Source of the DNA: Zygnema cylindricum
Lineage: Eukaryota > Streptophyta > Zygnematophyceae > Zygnematales > Zygnemataceae
DNA length: 64,000 bases
Reading direction: 5' to 3'
Assembly (NCBI GenBank): GCA_037447655.1
Contig: JBBHKE010001814.1
Span: forward strand, 397,547-461,546
Shown piece after piece: positions 9,462 to 21,197 of this stretch; within the stretch, counting starts at the first letter, position 1, and every line of letters begins with the position of its first letter. A model generated the notes under the pieces. That model ran no database searches. It was not told the DNA's origin and worked only from the letters and a program-made list of their open reading frames with translations. The position numbers were made by a program, and so were the translations under genes.

Positions 9462-10421
9462 ATGCGTTCTGAATCGCAAAACATAGAGGAGCTTTTAATC
9501 CGTAGTCCACAAGGTCTACGCACAATTCCTCCTTCTATGACGTCTATTCCTGTGGTTGTATCCCAAAGCCCCCCACCAAAAAATGTAACGAGCCCTTCAA
9601 GGTGGAGTCGACTACTCAGTACACAATCCCCGCCGCCTCATAACGTAACCAGTCCAACAGATTGCAATGACCTCATGGGAATCTATGGAGGTGTTGAGGT
9701 AAATAACATACAAAACCCTAGGAATAGAAGCAAAAAATGGGACATGTTCGAAATGGAGTGCCTAAACGAAGTGAAGATGCAAGAGTTTATGCGAAGTCCT
9801 GAGATAAGTAAAAAAGCAAAATTCGGAAGTAGAATTGAAAAATGGGAGGAAATCGCTAAGGAAATGAAAAGCATGGGTGTCAATAGGAAGTGGAGCAATT
9901 TTTAAAAGAAGTGGAACAACCTTACAAACGATTTCAACAAGACAAGAGATTACCGAAGTAAAAGCGGTGCGCAATCATATTTTGGCATGAAAGGAAAGGA
10001 AAGAACAAATAATGGGCTCCGAGCACTTTCCCAAAATCATTGTACCATAAAATTGATTTATGGTTACAAATGAGGGATGCCGTGAATCCCAAAGTGACTT
10101 GGGACACAGGTGAAAAACCACCAAAGTCGGGTGGGCCTTTGGAGAAAGAATACAATTTAGTAATTCTAGAAGAAAACTTGAATAGACGGAGTGCTCCTAG
10201 AGGTGGAGGTCAAACCAGTGGGGGAACAAGTTTTCGAAAAAACTGCAACGATGAAAAAGACCAAGGTGAGAATAAAATGTAAAACAGAGAAAGAGACAAA
10301 AAGAATGAAGAAAAAATTACCGGGCCACAATCCCCTACCGAAAGTGATAAATTCTCTACCACCCGAAAACTCAAACGGGGCGGACGCAAGGCTCAGGAAA
10401 AGGGCTCTTCACATTTGGTGA
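9462..10421 (+). pseudogene. Myb/SANT-like gene of a PIF/Harbinger element
   Basis: The first frame (9462-9905) ends in a trihelix/Myb-SANT-like region: RSKKWDMFEMECLNEVK, then KWEEIAKEMKSMGVNRKW. After a stop at 9905 the same domain continues in the next bases (KKWNNLTNDFNK, then SYFGM), followed by frames at 10040-10282 and 10191-10421 ending in a Lys-rich tail. PIF/Harbinger elements usually pair such a DNA-binding protein with the transposase, and a transposase relic lies convergently at 13247-14333. At least two stops or frameshifts break it. The start is uncertain, and an upstream ATG in the duplicated segment is in another frame. Confidence 0.6.
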
Positions 10422-10904
10422 TAGAGCTTGGACAAATGTTGTAGGAACAAACAAAGACCAAAATGGATTACATTGAGAGCTTCTTGGATCGGTGGAAAAT
10501 ACACTCGACCGAATTCTAACTCAAGCAATGTCATCTATTGTTGCAACCACAAAAAGAATACTAAAAAACTAATTCTTGGAAACTTTATTCCAAGGAATGT
10601 TTATAGTTAGAAAAGTTAGGTAATGACTTGGAATGCTAAAATCATGGGAAGGTGTTAGATTTTTTATAAGGAAACATTAAAACGAATTCCAGCTAGTTTA
10701 CGAAAAAAAAGGAAGACATAACATAATGTTATTGAGGTGTGTTTTTTTTAATTATTTTTTGGTTAGGAGAGGGGTAAAATTTTCTGAAAGGATGTTTGTG
10801 ATTGCCTTTTTTTTCAATACTTTGTACCTTACGAAAACTAAAAGGGTGAGTCGGAGAATTATGTAATCCTTAAAAACATCAAAATTAAATCTAATATATT
10901 TTTT

Positions 10905-11870
10905 CTATTCTTTCTCGTCCCTTGTTAACCTCTATGTCTCTCTATCTTTGACTCTGGCTCCATCTCTCTCTATATCTCTCCGTATTCTTTTCTGCAATTG
11001 TCTTTTTGTATATGTTTATGTCTTTCTCCGTTTCTGTTTATCTTTATCTCTATGTCTCTGTTTCTGTCTATCTTTCTCTGTATTTTTTGTCGCAGTATAT
11101 TGTCGTTGTTCCCATCTTTTCTCTATCTGTCTCTGTCTGTCTTTTCTCCGTCTCTGACTTTTCTTGTCGCTGTCCATGTCTTTTCTTTGTCTATCTCTGT
11201 CTGTCTTTTGTATCTTTTCGCTGTATCTTGTCGCTGTCTTTGTCTTTTCTTCGTCTATCTCTGTCTGTCTTGTCTTTTCCTTGTCTCTGAGTTTTTTTGT
11301 CGCTGTCCCTGTCTTGTCTCTGTCTGTCTCTGTCTATCTTTTCTTTTTCTCTAACTTTTCTTATCGCTGTTTTTCTCTTTTCTCTGTCTTTCTCTGTCTG
11401 TCTTTTGTATCATGTCGATGTATCTTGTCGCTGTCTTTGTCTTTTCTCTGTCTGTCTCTATCTATCTTTTCTCTGTCCCTAACTTTTCTTGTAACTGTCC
11501 ATGTCTTTTCTCTGTTTATCTCTCTATATGTCTTTGTGTGTCTTTTGTATCTTGTCGCTCTCCTTGTATTTTTTCAGTCTGTCTCTGTTTGTCTTTTGTA
11601 TCTTTTGTATCTTGTAGCTGTCCTCGTCTTTTCTCTGTCTGTCTCTATCTGTCATTTGAATTTTGTCGTTCTATCTTGTCGCTGTCCCTCTCATTTCTCT
11701 GTCTGTCTTTGTCTGTCTTTTCTCTATCTCTGACTTTTCTTGTCGCTAACCTTGTCTTTTCTCTGTTTGTCTCTCTATTTTTTTTCTCTGTCTCTGATTT
11801 TTCTCTGTCTCTGACTTTTATATGTCTATGTATCTTGAGTGTCTCTATCCTTGTCTCTGTCCCTTGTATA
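10905..11870. repeat. TCTCTGTCTGTCTTTT-type pyrimidine array
   Basis: About 1 kb of degenerate TCTCTGTCTGTC with recurring TTGTCGCTGTC insertions. All long frames are Ser/Leu/Val/Phe/Cys low complexity. A complementary GA-rich array lies at 12400-12835, giving inverted arms around a 530-bp centre. Confidence 0.88.
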
Positions 11871-12104
11871 TTGTTTGTAGTCCAAGTGCATTTTTGGAAT
11901 TGTTATAAAGTTTATTTCCGCACCTAAGCCATCCGATTTCCGTAGTTGAGCAGTATTGGTATTGGTACAAAACATTTCTGCTTTTTACCAAGGATGGTAA
12001 GCATGTGATTGTTGTGATCGAGAACCACGACTATAATTGACAAATTTAATTCATCAAACATTTCTCAAACATGAAAATTAGTGAATTTCAGCAAGTAAGG
12101 TAAA

Positions 12105-12192
12105 GACCTCAACATTTGAAAGATGTAAGTGACGCAGGTAGTAATCAAAGACCTCATCAATTGAAAGATGTAAGTGACGCTGGTAGTTGACC
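12105..12192. repeat. ~45-bp tandem duplication
   Basis: AAAGACCTCA, then TTGAAAGATGTAAGTGACGC, then GGTAGT occurs twice in tandem with a few substitutions. It lies in the spacer between the two simple-repeat arms. No gene is seen between 11900 and 12400. Confidence 0.8.
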
Positions 12193-12399
12193 ACTTCTTG
12201 AAAACTTTTAGATGTTAATTGGAAATTTTAAATGAGAACACATGTAGTTGAAGGACATGGCTTAGAAGTAACAGTAATTCCCTGGAAAGTAATTCCGATG
12301 GAAATAGAAATTGACATTCCAGCACTAAAAGGGAACAACTGTGAATACAGAAACTGGGAACAAGTGTAACTGTAATGTATAACTTATAACACATGGAAT

Positions 12400-12835
12400 C
12401 GACAGCAAGACAAGAAAGACACAGTGACAGAGAGACATAGGATAGAGCAACGGAGAAACAAAGAGACAGAGATACAAACAGACAGAGAGACAGAGACGCA
12501 TACAGAGACAGACAATGAGAGAGGAGACGAGACAGAGAGTCAGAAACACAAGGGCAGATCATAATAAAAGAGACAAAGACAAAGAGGCAGAGAGAGAGAG
12601 ACAGAGACACAAGACAGAGAAAGACAGTGAGACAGAGACAAAGAGACAAAGAGTCGGGACAGCGAGATACATGACAGTCAAAAAGACAAGACAGGGAGAT
12701 ACATGACAGAGAGCGATACATGACAGACATACAAAAGAAACATCATAGACACAAAAAGCCAAAAGACAAAAAAAAGATAAAGAAATAGAGGGAGCAACAG
12801 AGAGCAACAGAGTGAGATTTTTACAATAGACAAGA
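12400..12835. repeat. GACAGAGAGACA purine array
   Basis: Degenerate GACAGAGAGACAGAGAC units, complementary in sequence type to 10905-11870. Minus-strand frames (Cys/Leu/Ser) are repeat artefacts. Confidence 0.85.
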
Positions 12836-13246
12836 GGAAAAGACGTGGCCATAAAATATAAACTAAAACAGAAACACTAGGTATTGTATGCCAAATGTAA
12901 GAAAATATGAAACAAAGATGTTGGATATTTTTTTCCACTGGAATTTGAATGTTATAGATCACACTAAACATCTTCAATATAACGAGAAAATTATACAAAA
13001 AAGTGTATTCTTGAGTAAAAAGAAGACTAAATGTCGTCACCGTAAATGCAACATATCAAACCCATTACTCATCAAGGTCCATGTCATCGGTAGTATCTTC
13101 GTTACTGCTAGGATGATGCATTCCCTCTACACCATCAACTTCAATATCCATTTCCCTCACTTTCGCATTCGGAATGTATACATCGTCATCGTTATGTTCC
13201 CCCGTCCATGTCCTTATAACATAGTCACATTAAACATCTCTTATTT
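12836..13246. other. AT-rich spacer, no gene recognised
   Basis: Lies between the GA array and the transposase stop. On the minus strand the transposase-side sequence remains loosely open past the stop, but I see no domain or repeat. Confidence 0.5.
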
Positions 13247-14333
13247 TCATACCTTGGATCCTGGTGGATCTAGGACAGCCCATTTTTCTTTCCACTTCTC
13301 CACCTTGTTGTTCCCGTTGTTGTCCTTGTTCTTGAGCCCTAGCGATTCGAGTCGCTCTTTATTGAACACCACTTTCATTCTTTGCTTGTTCGTTTTCAAA
13401 CTCAAACTCCCAATCAATGTTTGTTTTATTTCGTGCAATGGAGATATTGTGCAACATACAAGCTGCCAAAATGAATGTCAACAACGATTCTTGTTGAGGA
13501 CACAATATCTTCAAAATGAATCTCCATTAACATTTCAACATCTCGAATGCTCTCTCCACTACCATCCTAAGTGATGCATGCCGAAAATTAACCTTGGTTT
13601 GCGATGGAGTTAGTCGTGTACCAGGGTACGGCACTATTAGATTGGTGTGTAATGCGTAGCCGACATCCCCTACAAGGTATGGAAAAACGTTAATACTTCC
13701 CCATTGGAAAACATTGCCCCTTGCATGCATTTTTTCCCTGAAATTTTCCGCCAATTTTGATTTTCTGAAAAATTCTAGAATCATGAATCGATATAGGTGA
13801 TCCCAAATATATATCTATAAATCTCATTCGGTGGTCTACGAATGCTTGCACTACCGTTGAATTTTTTTTTTTTGCATCGTAATACTTTATCTGTTCCACG
13901 TCGGTCCCAAGTGTAATTACAATGTGTGTGCAATATATAGCACCAACACAGTTTGGAAACTCACTTTTTTCCGAAAAAAAATCCTTTGTCTTGAAATTCT
14001 TCCTCCGTCAGCCATCAAATCTAGTGTCGTAGCTGTTCAACAATCGCCTCCATGACCTTCCGAAAAACTTCAAATACAGTTGAGATTCCTACACCAAACT
14101 CCTCTAAAGACGTATCAATCCTCCTCCGTGACCTAATCTCATCAATGTAATTAGAATCTGTTTCTCCACACTCAATTGTCTATTAGGTATGTTTTAGAGC
14201 CCTAGAGGGGGGGAGGTGATCAACTCATTTTCTAGTTCACTAACCAAAACATTCACAATATCCTTTTTTAGGCGGAAAAGTTGACAAAATGGTTCATCAC
14301 TACAATGCTGCAACTCCTCATTTGCCCAATGTA
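13247..14333 (-). pseudogene. PIF/Harbinger transposase relic 1
   Basis: A DDE (HARBI1/PIF-like) transposase on the minus strand, read from 14333 down. An N-terminal portion resembling WAKEELQRY is degenerate. The catalytic region covers CVGAIYCTHIVITLG (first Asp replaced by Tyr), VVQAFVDHRMRF, SIHDSRIF (second Asp kept), FPYLVGDVGYALHTNLIVPY, and MVVERAFEMLKC (Glu kept). It ends with LDPPGSKV and a stop at 13247. Several stops and frameshifts interrupt it. The first ~60 residues present in copy 2 are missing because the satellite begins at 14334. It converges with the Myb-like relic, as expected for a two-gene Harbinger element. Confidence 0.8.
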
Positions 14334-17300
14334 CAAGAAATTATTGTTACCACAAACACAAATTTGAGTTATAAACAAGGTTGAGAGATTATTTTAATTA
14401 TTTTTGTGAGCGCTAACAATATATAGTGTTTGTTACCACTATTGTTGTTACAGCAAACACAAAGTTGTGGTATAAACGTGGTTCGGAGTTTATTTTATCT
14501 CAATTAGTGAGCGCAAACAATTAACGTTGTTTGTTACAAATGTCTTTGTTTGCGCAAACCCAAATTCGTGTTAGAAACATGGTTTAGGATTTTTCTTAAC
14601 ACTTTTTATGTGAATTCCCAATAAACTTTGTTCATTAATATTTTTTTTGTTAACGCAACCACAAATTTATGTTGCAAACATGTTGGTTTTACAAAGCTTT
14701 ATCCTCAATAGATGGGGTTGTGAGGGGAGCTTTATGACTTAGAATATTTTCGTCTAATTCAGATGTAATACTTACCATGTATAATGTTACAGTAGTAGGA
14801 CAATAGAGTGTATCGTACATTTACAGGGACACGCGTCGTCATTAGAGGACAGTACACGTATTTTAGAATGGCGCCGACACTCACATACATGTGTTACACA
14901 TCGAACGAGTGGTGTCTCAAAATTGGATGTACGGAGTATGAACTAAACATCGGGGAAATGTCTTGTACAAGATCAAGTATTAATTGTTGATGCAAATTGA
15001 GTCGACGGACGAGATTCGAGCGGGGACCAGTAGTGACGAAGAACTTCGTACGCACTCACGACTTTCATACTACATGACCACAGTCGGCTGGACTTTTATG
15101 ACCAATACTTACTAAGCGATGGCAACATTAGTTGTGCGGTTTGTATCTATAAATATTTGGATAAAAATTGTTTATAGTTTAGCGCATTAGGAAATAGTGT
15201 TTCACCAGTGATTTAGTGGCAAGTAGCAATTAGGGTTTTGGAAGTACTATACGTACAGTGAGGTACAGTTTAGGTACTTTCTCGAATCACAGTACAGTAC
15301 TATTATTTTTGGTGTAGGCACCTGATTTGATAGTGAGCTGTAGACACTCACTCATAGTATAAAGTTTAGGACTTAGAGAAATTAATGTATCCAGTTTTTG
15401 GGGCTATGATAATCTATGGGCAATTTTTGGGAAACTTCCACATCCTATGTCTTATGGTTTACTAGGTCAATCTGATTGTAATTTTGGGAATTGACACTTT
15501 GTATGGTGTATTGTATATGTGTTGACATAGGTGTAAATTGGACTTCTAGGTTGCACTTGGTGGTGTATTATAAACAACTGTCTGATAGGATACTTGTTAG
15601 CTTCTATTTTAATCATGTCAACTTCTACAACAACTGCTGCACCTCCACCTGCACCAATTGTCATAAAACAACAAAATATAGTAAGGTTATTTTTTACTGT
15701 TTTTGTGAGCGTAATAATAAACATTGTTTGTTACAAGAAATTATTGTAAGCCGAAACACAAATTCAAAAAATATACGTGGTTGAGAGTATATTTTAACTC
15801 TTTTTTTGAGCGGTAACAATATAGAGTGTATGTCACCACTATTGTTGTTACCGCAAACACAAAGTATTATTTTACCTCTTATTATAAGCAGGAACAATAA
15901 ACGTTGCTTGTTACAGATATCTTTGTTAGCAAGAACCCAAATTTGTGTTAGAAACATGGTTTAGGGTTTTTTTTTAACTCTTTTTCTATGCGTTAACAAT
16001 AAATTTTGTTCAATATTTTTATTTTTTTTAACAAAAACACAAGTTTATGTTGCAAACATAGTTTAAGGTTTTTTTTACGGTTTTTGTGAGCTTAATAATA
16101 AACTTTCTTCGTACAAAAATTATTGTTACCAAAAACACAAATTTGAGTTATATACATGGTAATGAGTTTATTTTAACTATTTTTGTGAGCGCTACGAATA
16201 TAAAGTGTTTGTTACCACTATTGTTGTTACCGCAAACAAAAATTTGTGTTACAAACTTGGTTTGGAGTTTTTTTTACCTCTTTTTGTGAGCGCGAACGAT
16301 AAACGTTCTTTGTTATAAATATTTTTTTTAGCGCAAATCCCAAATTTGTGTAAAAAACATGGTTTAGGGTTTTTTTTACTCTCGTTGTGTGTGTTAACAA
16401 TAAACTTTGTTCTTTAGTATTTTTGTTGTTAACGCAAACACAAATTTGTGTTGCAAACAGTTTAGGGTATTTTTTTAACTTTTTTATAGGGGTAATAATA
16501 AACGTTGTTTGTTACAACAAATTATTGTTAGCGCAAACACAAATTTGAGTTAAAAAAACATGGTTGAGACTTTATTTTGACTATTTTTATGAGCTTTAAC
16601 AATATAAAGTGTTTGTTACTATTATTGTTGTTACTACACACACAAAGTTGTGTTACAAACATGATTCAGAGTTTATTTTACCTCTTTTTGTGAGCTCGAA
16701 CAATAAACGTTGTTTGGTACAAATATTTTTGATAGCGCAAATCCCAAATTTGTGTTAGAAATATGGTTTAGGGGGTTTTTTTATCTCTATGTGTGCGTTA
16801 ACAATAAAATTTGTTCTTTGGTATTTTTTGTTAACGCAAACACAAATTTGTGTTGCAAACATAGTTTAGGGTTATTTTTTACTGTTTTGGTGACCGTAAT
16901 AATAAACGTAGTTTGTACAAGAAATTATTGTTACCAAAAACACAAATTTGAGTTATAAAAATGGTTGAGAGTTTATTTTAACTATTTTTGTGAGCTCTAA
17001 CAATATAAAGTGTTTGTTTCCACTATTGTTGTTTCCGCAAACACAAAGTTGTGTTATAAACGTGGTTCAGAGTTTATTTTATCCCTTTTTGTGTATGCAA
17101 ACAATAAATGTTGTTTGTTACAAATATCTTTGTTAGCGCAAACCCAAATTTGTGTTAGAAACATGGTTTATGGTTTTTTTTAATACTTTTTAAGTGCGTT
17201 CACAATAACTTTGTTTGCTAATATTATTGTTGTAAACGCAACCACTAATTTGTGTTGGAATCACATTTTAAGGTTGTTTTTCTACTGTTTTTTTGAGCGC

Positions 17301-18480
17301 AATAATAAACATTACTCATTACAAGATATTATTCATAGCGCAAACACAAATATTAGTTAAAAACACAGTTGAAAATTAATTTTGACCATGTTTGAGAGCG
17401 TTAACAATATAAAGTGTTTGTTACCACTATTGATTTTACGACAAACACAAAGTAGTGTTACAAACATCGTTCGGAGTTTATTTTTCCTCTTTTTGTGAGC
17501 TCGAACTATAAACGTTGTGTGTTAAAAATTTATTTGTTAGCGTAAACTTGAATTTGTGTTACAAACATGGTTAAGGGTTTTATTACTCTCTTTGAGTGAG
17601 TAAAAAATAAACTTTGTTTGGTAATGTTTTTGTTTTAATGCAAATACAAATTTGTGTTGCAAACATAGTTTAAGGTTTTTCTTTTATTCTGTTTGTGAGG
17701 GTAAGAATAAACGTTGTTTGTTACAATAAACTTTTGTTAGCGCAAACACAAATTTGAGTTTTATACATGGTTGAGAGTTTATATAAACTTTTTTTGTGGG
17801 CGCTAACAATATAAAGTGTTTGTTACCACCACTGTTGTTACCGCGAACACAAAGTTATGTTACAAACATGGTTTAGAGTTTTTTTACCTCTTTTTGTAAT
17901 TGTGAACAATAAATGTTGTTTTTTACAAATATCTTTGTTAGCACAAACTTAAATTTGTGTTACAAACATGGTTTAGGGTTTTTTAAAACTCTCTTTATGT
18001 GCGTTAACAAAAAAAATTGTTTGTTAATATTTTTGTTGTTAACGCAAAAACAAAATTGTATTGCAAACATAGTTTAGTGTGTTTTCTAATGTTTTTGTGA
18101 TGGTAAGAATAAACGTTGTTCGTACAATAAATTTTTGTTACCACAAACACAAATTTGAGTTATAAACATGGTTGAGAGTTTATTTTCACTATTTTTGTGA
18201 GCGCTAACAATATTAAGTGTTTGTTACCACTATTGTTGTTACGGCAAACACAAAGTTATGTTTCAAACGTGGTTTGGAGTTTATTTTACCCCTTTTTGTG
18301 AGCGCGAACAATAAAGTTACAAATATCTTTGCTAGCGCAAACCTTAATTTGTGTTAGAAACATGGTTTACGGTTTTTTTTAACTCTCTTTATGTGCGTTC
18401 ACAATAAACTTTGTTCGTTAATATTTTTGCTATCAACTCAGCCACAAACTTGTTTTGCAAACATAGTTTAAGATTTTAAT
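14334..18480. repeat. ~402-bp satellite array with ~100-bp subunits
   Basis: The marker ACCACTATTGTTGTTAC recurs at about 14435, 15835, 16214, 16617, 17018, 17423, 17825 and 18226. From 16214 on, the spacings are 403, 401, 405, 402 and 401, so the period is close to 402 bp. Each unit contains about four ~100-bp subunits sharing CAAACACAAA, ACAAACATGGTT, TTTTTGTGAGCG and AACAATAAACGTTG motifs, which indicates higher-order structure. The wide 14435-15835 gap is explained by a solo LTR inserted at 14681-15673. No coding content is seen. Some frames of 60-90 codons are chance. Confidence 0.9.
14681..15673 (+). mobile_element. Solo LTR, copia family C, inside the satellite
   Basis: A 993-bp segment from TGTTGGTTTTACAAAGC to CATAAAACAACA interrupts the satellite. 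It is related throughout to 36561-37548 and, in part, to the minus-strand LTR at 51740-52259. The flanks AAACA (14676-14680) and AAATA (15674-15678) are a 4/5 target duplication, and the satellite motif resumes immediately. It contains an ATG at 15615 opening MSTSTTTAAPPPAPIV, open to the LTR end 59 nt later. Confidence 0.82.
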
Positions 18481-18569
18481 ATCGTTTTTTATTGATTTAG
18501 ATTTGTTTTTTATTTGATTTTGTTTAGCTTTTTGTCTTTGTATAAGTTTTTTTGTGGATTTTTGTTTTA

Positions 18570-19670
18570 ACTTTCGTTTGGATTCTAGTTTGGAATCTAG
18601 TTTTCATTTTAGGTCGAAATCTAATTTAGAAGTGAGTATCAACCTTCGTCCGACCTCTGGTTTGAACTCCAGTTAGGAATCTAGTTTCGACACCGATTTG
18701 GACTCTATTTGGGACTCTATTTTTTTTTCTTCTTTGGACTCTTGGTTGACTCTACTTTTGACTCTAGTTTAGAATGTAGTTTGCACTCTAGTTTGAATTT
18801 TAGTTTGATATCCTTATTTTACTCTATTTTGGACTCAATTTGGGTTTACTTCAACGTCAAAGCTGAGCTCTAGTTTAGACTCTGGTTTGGACTTTCGTTT
18901 CGACTCTAGTTTGGACTCTAGTTTAGATTACAATTTTGGTTCAAGTTTGGACGCCAGTTTGTGAGTCGAGTTTGGACTCTAGTTTTATCTTTAGTTTGGA
19001 CTCTAGAATGGGCTCACGTTTGTACTCTATTTTTGACTCAAGTTCGTACTCTAGTTTGGACTCTAGTGTGGACACAAATTTGCAATATAGTTTGGACTAG
19101 ATATGGATGTAGGTTTGGACTCTAGTTTAGAATCAAGATTGGACTCTAGTTCGGACTATAGTTTGGAGTTCAGTTCGGGCTCAAGTTTGGACTCTAGTTT
19201 CGACTATAGTTCAAACTCTAGTTTGAAATCAAGTCTTACCTCTAGTTTGGACTCTTATTTGGACTTCAGTTTTGAATCCAGTTAACACTCTAGTTTTGAA
19301 TCTAGTTTAGATTCAAGTTTCGACTCTAGTTTGGAATCTATTATAGACTCTAGTTTGGACTCTAGTTTGTTATCTACTTAAGACTTTAGGTTGAAATATT
19401 TTTTTTTGACTCCGACTTTGACTCTAGTTTGAACTATAGTTTGGAACCTGTTCGGCCACTAGTTTCGACCCTAGTTTCAACTATAGTTTGATATCCAAAT
19501 AAGACTCAAGTTTGGACTCTAATTAAGATTTTAGCTTGGAATCTTGTTTGGACTCTAGCAAGGACTCTAGTTAGGGTTCTAGTTCCGAATCTACTTTACA
19601 CTCTAGTTTGGAATCTAGTTTGGACTCTATTTTGTACTCCAGTTTTGACTCTATTTTAAACACGTTGGGG
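18570..19670. repeat. 12-bp GACTCTAGTTTG minisatellite
   Basis: About 1.1 kb of degenerate 12-mers (GACTCTAGTTTG and variants), roughly 90 units. One frame reads as repeated SLDS. The period is a multiple of three, which keeps frames open, but there is no start, domain or neighbour suggesting a gene. Confidence 0.92.
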
Positions 19671-20244
19671 ACTCTTCAAGATCATGGGAATGGCGACACT
19701 ACAGAACAGTATCTCGTCGTTCTAGGATTTCGTACTCTTTATCCGTACAGTAATTGATTGTTATTTTGACATCGTACTTTAATGTAAGTTCAAACAAGGA
19801 TATATAGGAATGGAAATCCGAACGAAAACTAGTGTTGGGTATCGGGTTAATTCATATCGTGATAATTTCGATATTCGATATATCCAATATTGATCGAAGA
19901 GACTCCTCGATATATTGTACCGGGGCCAACATAAATTATCGCAATATATTTTGCATTTTATAGAGTTTTTTAAATTTAATATTTTATATAATATAGAATT
20001 TTATCGATAAAGAAAAATTGTGTGATATGCCACGTACGACGTGAATTTTGTTCCGGTACTTCAAGGTACACGCCGCAAAATGTAACAAAATTAAATGTAT
20101 TTCACATAATTACTTATTTACTACGTTCAAAACTTGACGTACGATAAGTTCACACTAATTTAGTCAAAAGATAATCTGATAAAAGAATATAGCATTAGTA
20201 ATGCAATAGCTAGTACTAAGGGTATTTTCGCATGTAACCGAAAC
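19671..20244. other. Spacer with TGTTGGGTATC end, no gene
   Basis: AGTGTTGGGTATCGGG at about 19830 begins a TATCGATA-rich stretch similar to 7743-7870. The rest is AT-rich unique DNA in which I see nothing coding. Confidence 0.4.
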
Positions 20245-20247
20245 TTA

Positions 20248-21197
20248 GGGTACGTTCCCATGTAAGTGATACTTTAAAAAAGTATTATGGACTGTAGTGA
20301 TGTGTTCCATACTACTTTGAAAAGCGTCCCTATGTGCGAAAATGAAATCGAAACTTTGAAATGTGACGGTTGTAGACGTAGGTACAACTTTGTGACGATT
20401 GACGACAACTAAAAAAACTTCGAGAATCACTGACGCCATTAAAAATAACGATGGTTGTAGACGTCTAGATTTTTGTAATTTTGTGACATGGCAAATGTTT
20501 AGGGTTTTGTGACATTGTGACGCCATGCTCACTTGTGACAACGTCGACGTCACAAAATTCAAGAACTATTTACCATGGCTTTCCGATGGCTATCCGATTT
20601 CGTTTTTCCGACTTTTCTCAATCGACTTGCCATAAAAATATATACAAAGGTAGTCAAAAAAAATATTTTTTAAATATCTTTCATTTAATACCAGTAACGT
20701 CATGCCTTATTCTAAAAAGCGAGAGATAAAAGTGATAGTGTAAGTGGGAGAGGGGAGAAGCGATGACGGGGAAAAATTATGCAAAGGACCCATGAATGAA
20801 AGTGGAGGTTCGGAGACCCCTACATTTTTTTTTCCGTACATGCTTGTCTTTTCTGTACATGCACGTGACGGGCACGGAGAAAAGTAGTGAGTGCTCTCCC
20901 TCGTCCTAACATTTTACCACCCGTGTAGCGCGTGCGTGGACCGTTTTTCATTCGTTGTTTGGGCGGTACTTTCCCTGAAATCATGTTGGAGGTGATTTTT
21001 GATGAAGTTTTTTGACAGGCTGTATTTTCTTGCCAAGGGGTCGAAAAAAAGAAAACGCCAAACTTCGTTAACTTGACGACAAACATGAAGTACATTCAAA
21101 TGATCGACTTGTACGGCTAAAGTTTTTCTCATACGGAACTGCGTTTTGGGTGAAAACGAGAGGATAAAGTCGATACTTTAATACATGGGGACATACC
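20248..21197. mobile_element. Inverted-terminus element, Harbinger-like MITE candidate
   Basis: The left end GGGTACGTTCCCATGTA with GATACTTTAA nearby is matched by the inverted right end near 21163-21197 (TCGATACTTTAATACATGGG, then GACATACC). TTA precedes the left end and TAA follows the right, compatible with a TWA target preference but not a perfect duplication. The interior has frames of 70-142 codons on both strands without recognisable domains. Similar ends (GGGTGCGTCTCCATG) occur at 30547. Confidence 0.5.

Noticed and set aside
10948-12852. Ser/Leu/Val/Cys-rich frames up to 189 codons that could look like membrane proteins
   Set aside because: They come from TCTCTGTC/GACAGAGA arrays, with overlapping frames equally open in all phases.
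14334-18480. CRISPR-like spaced repeats
   Set aside because: The sequence is eukaryotic, the period is about 402 bp, and the units are contiguous without unique spacers.
19103-19285. 60-codon SLDSS-repeat peptide as a structural protein
   Set aside because: A 12-bp minisatellite keeps frames open by chance; no start context and degenerate on both sides.
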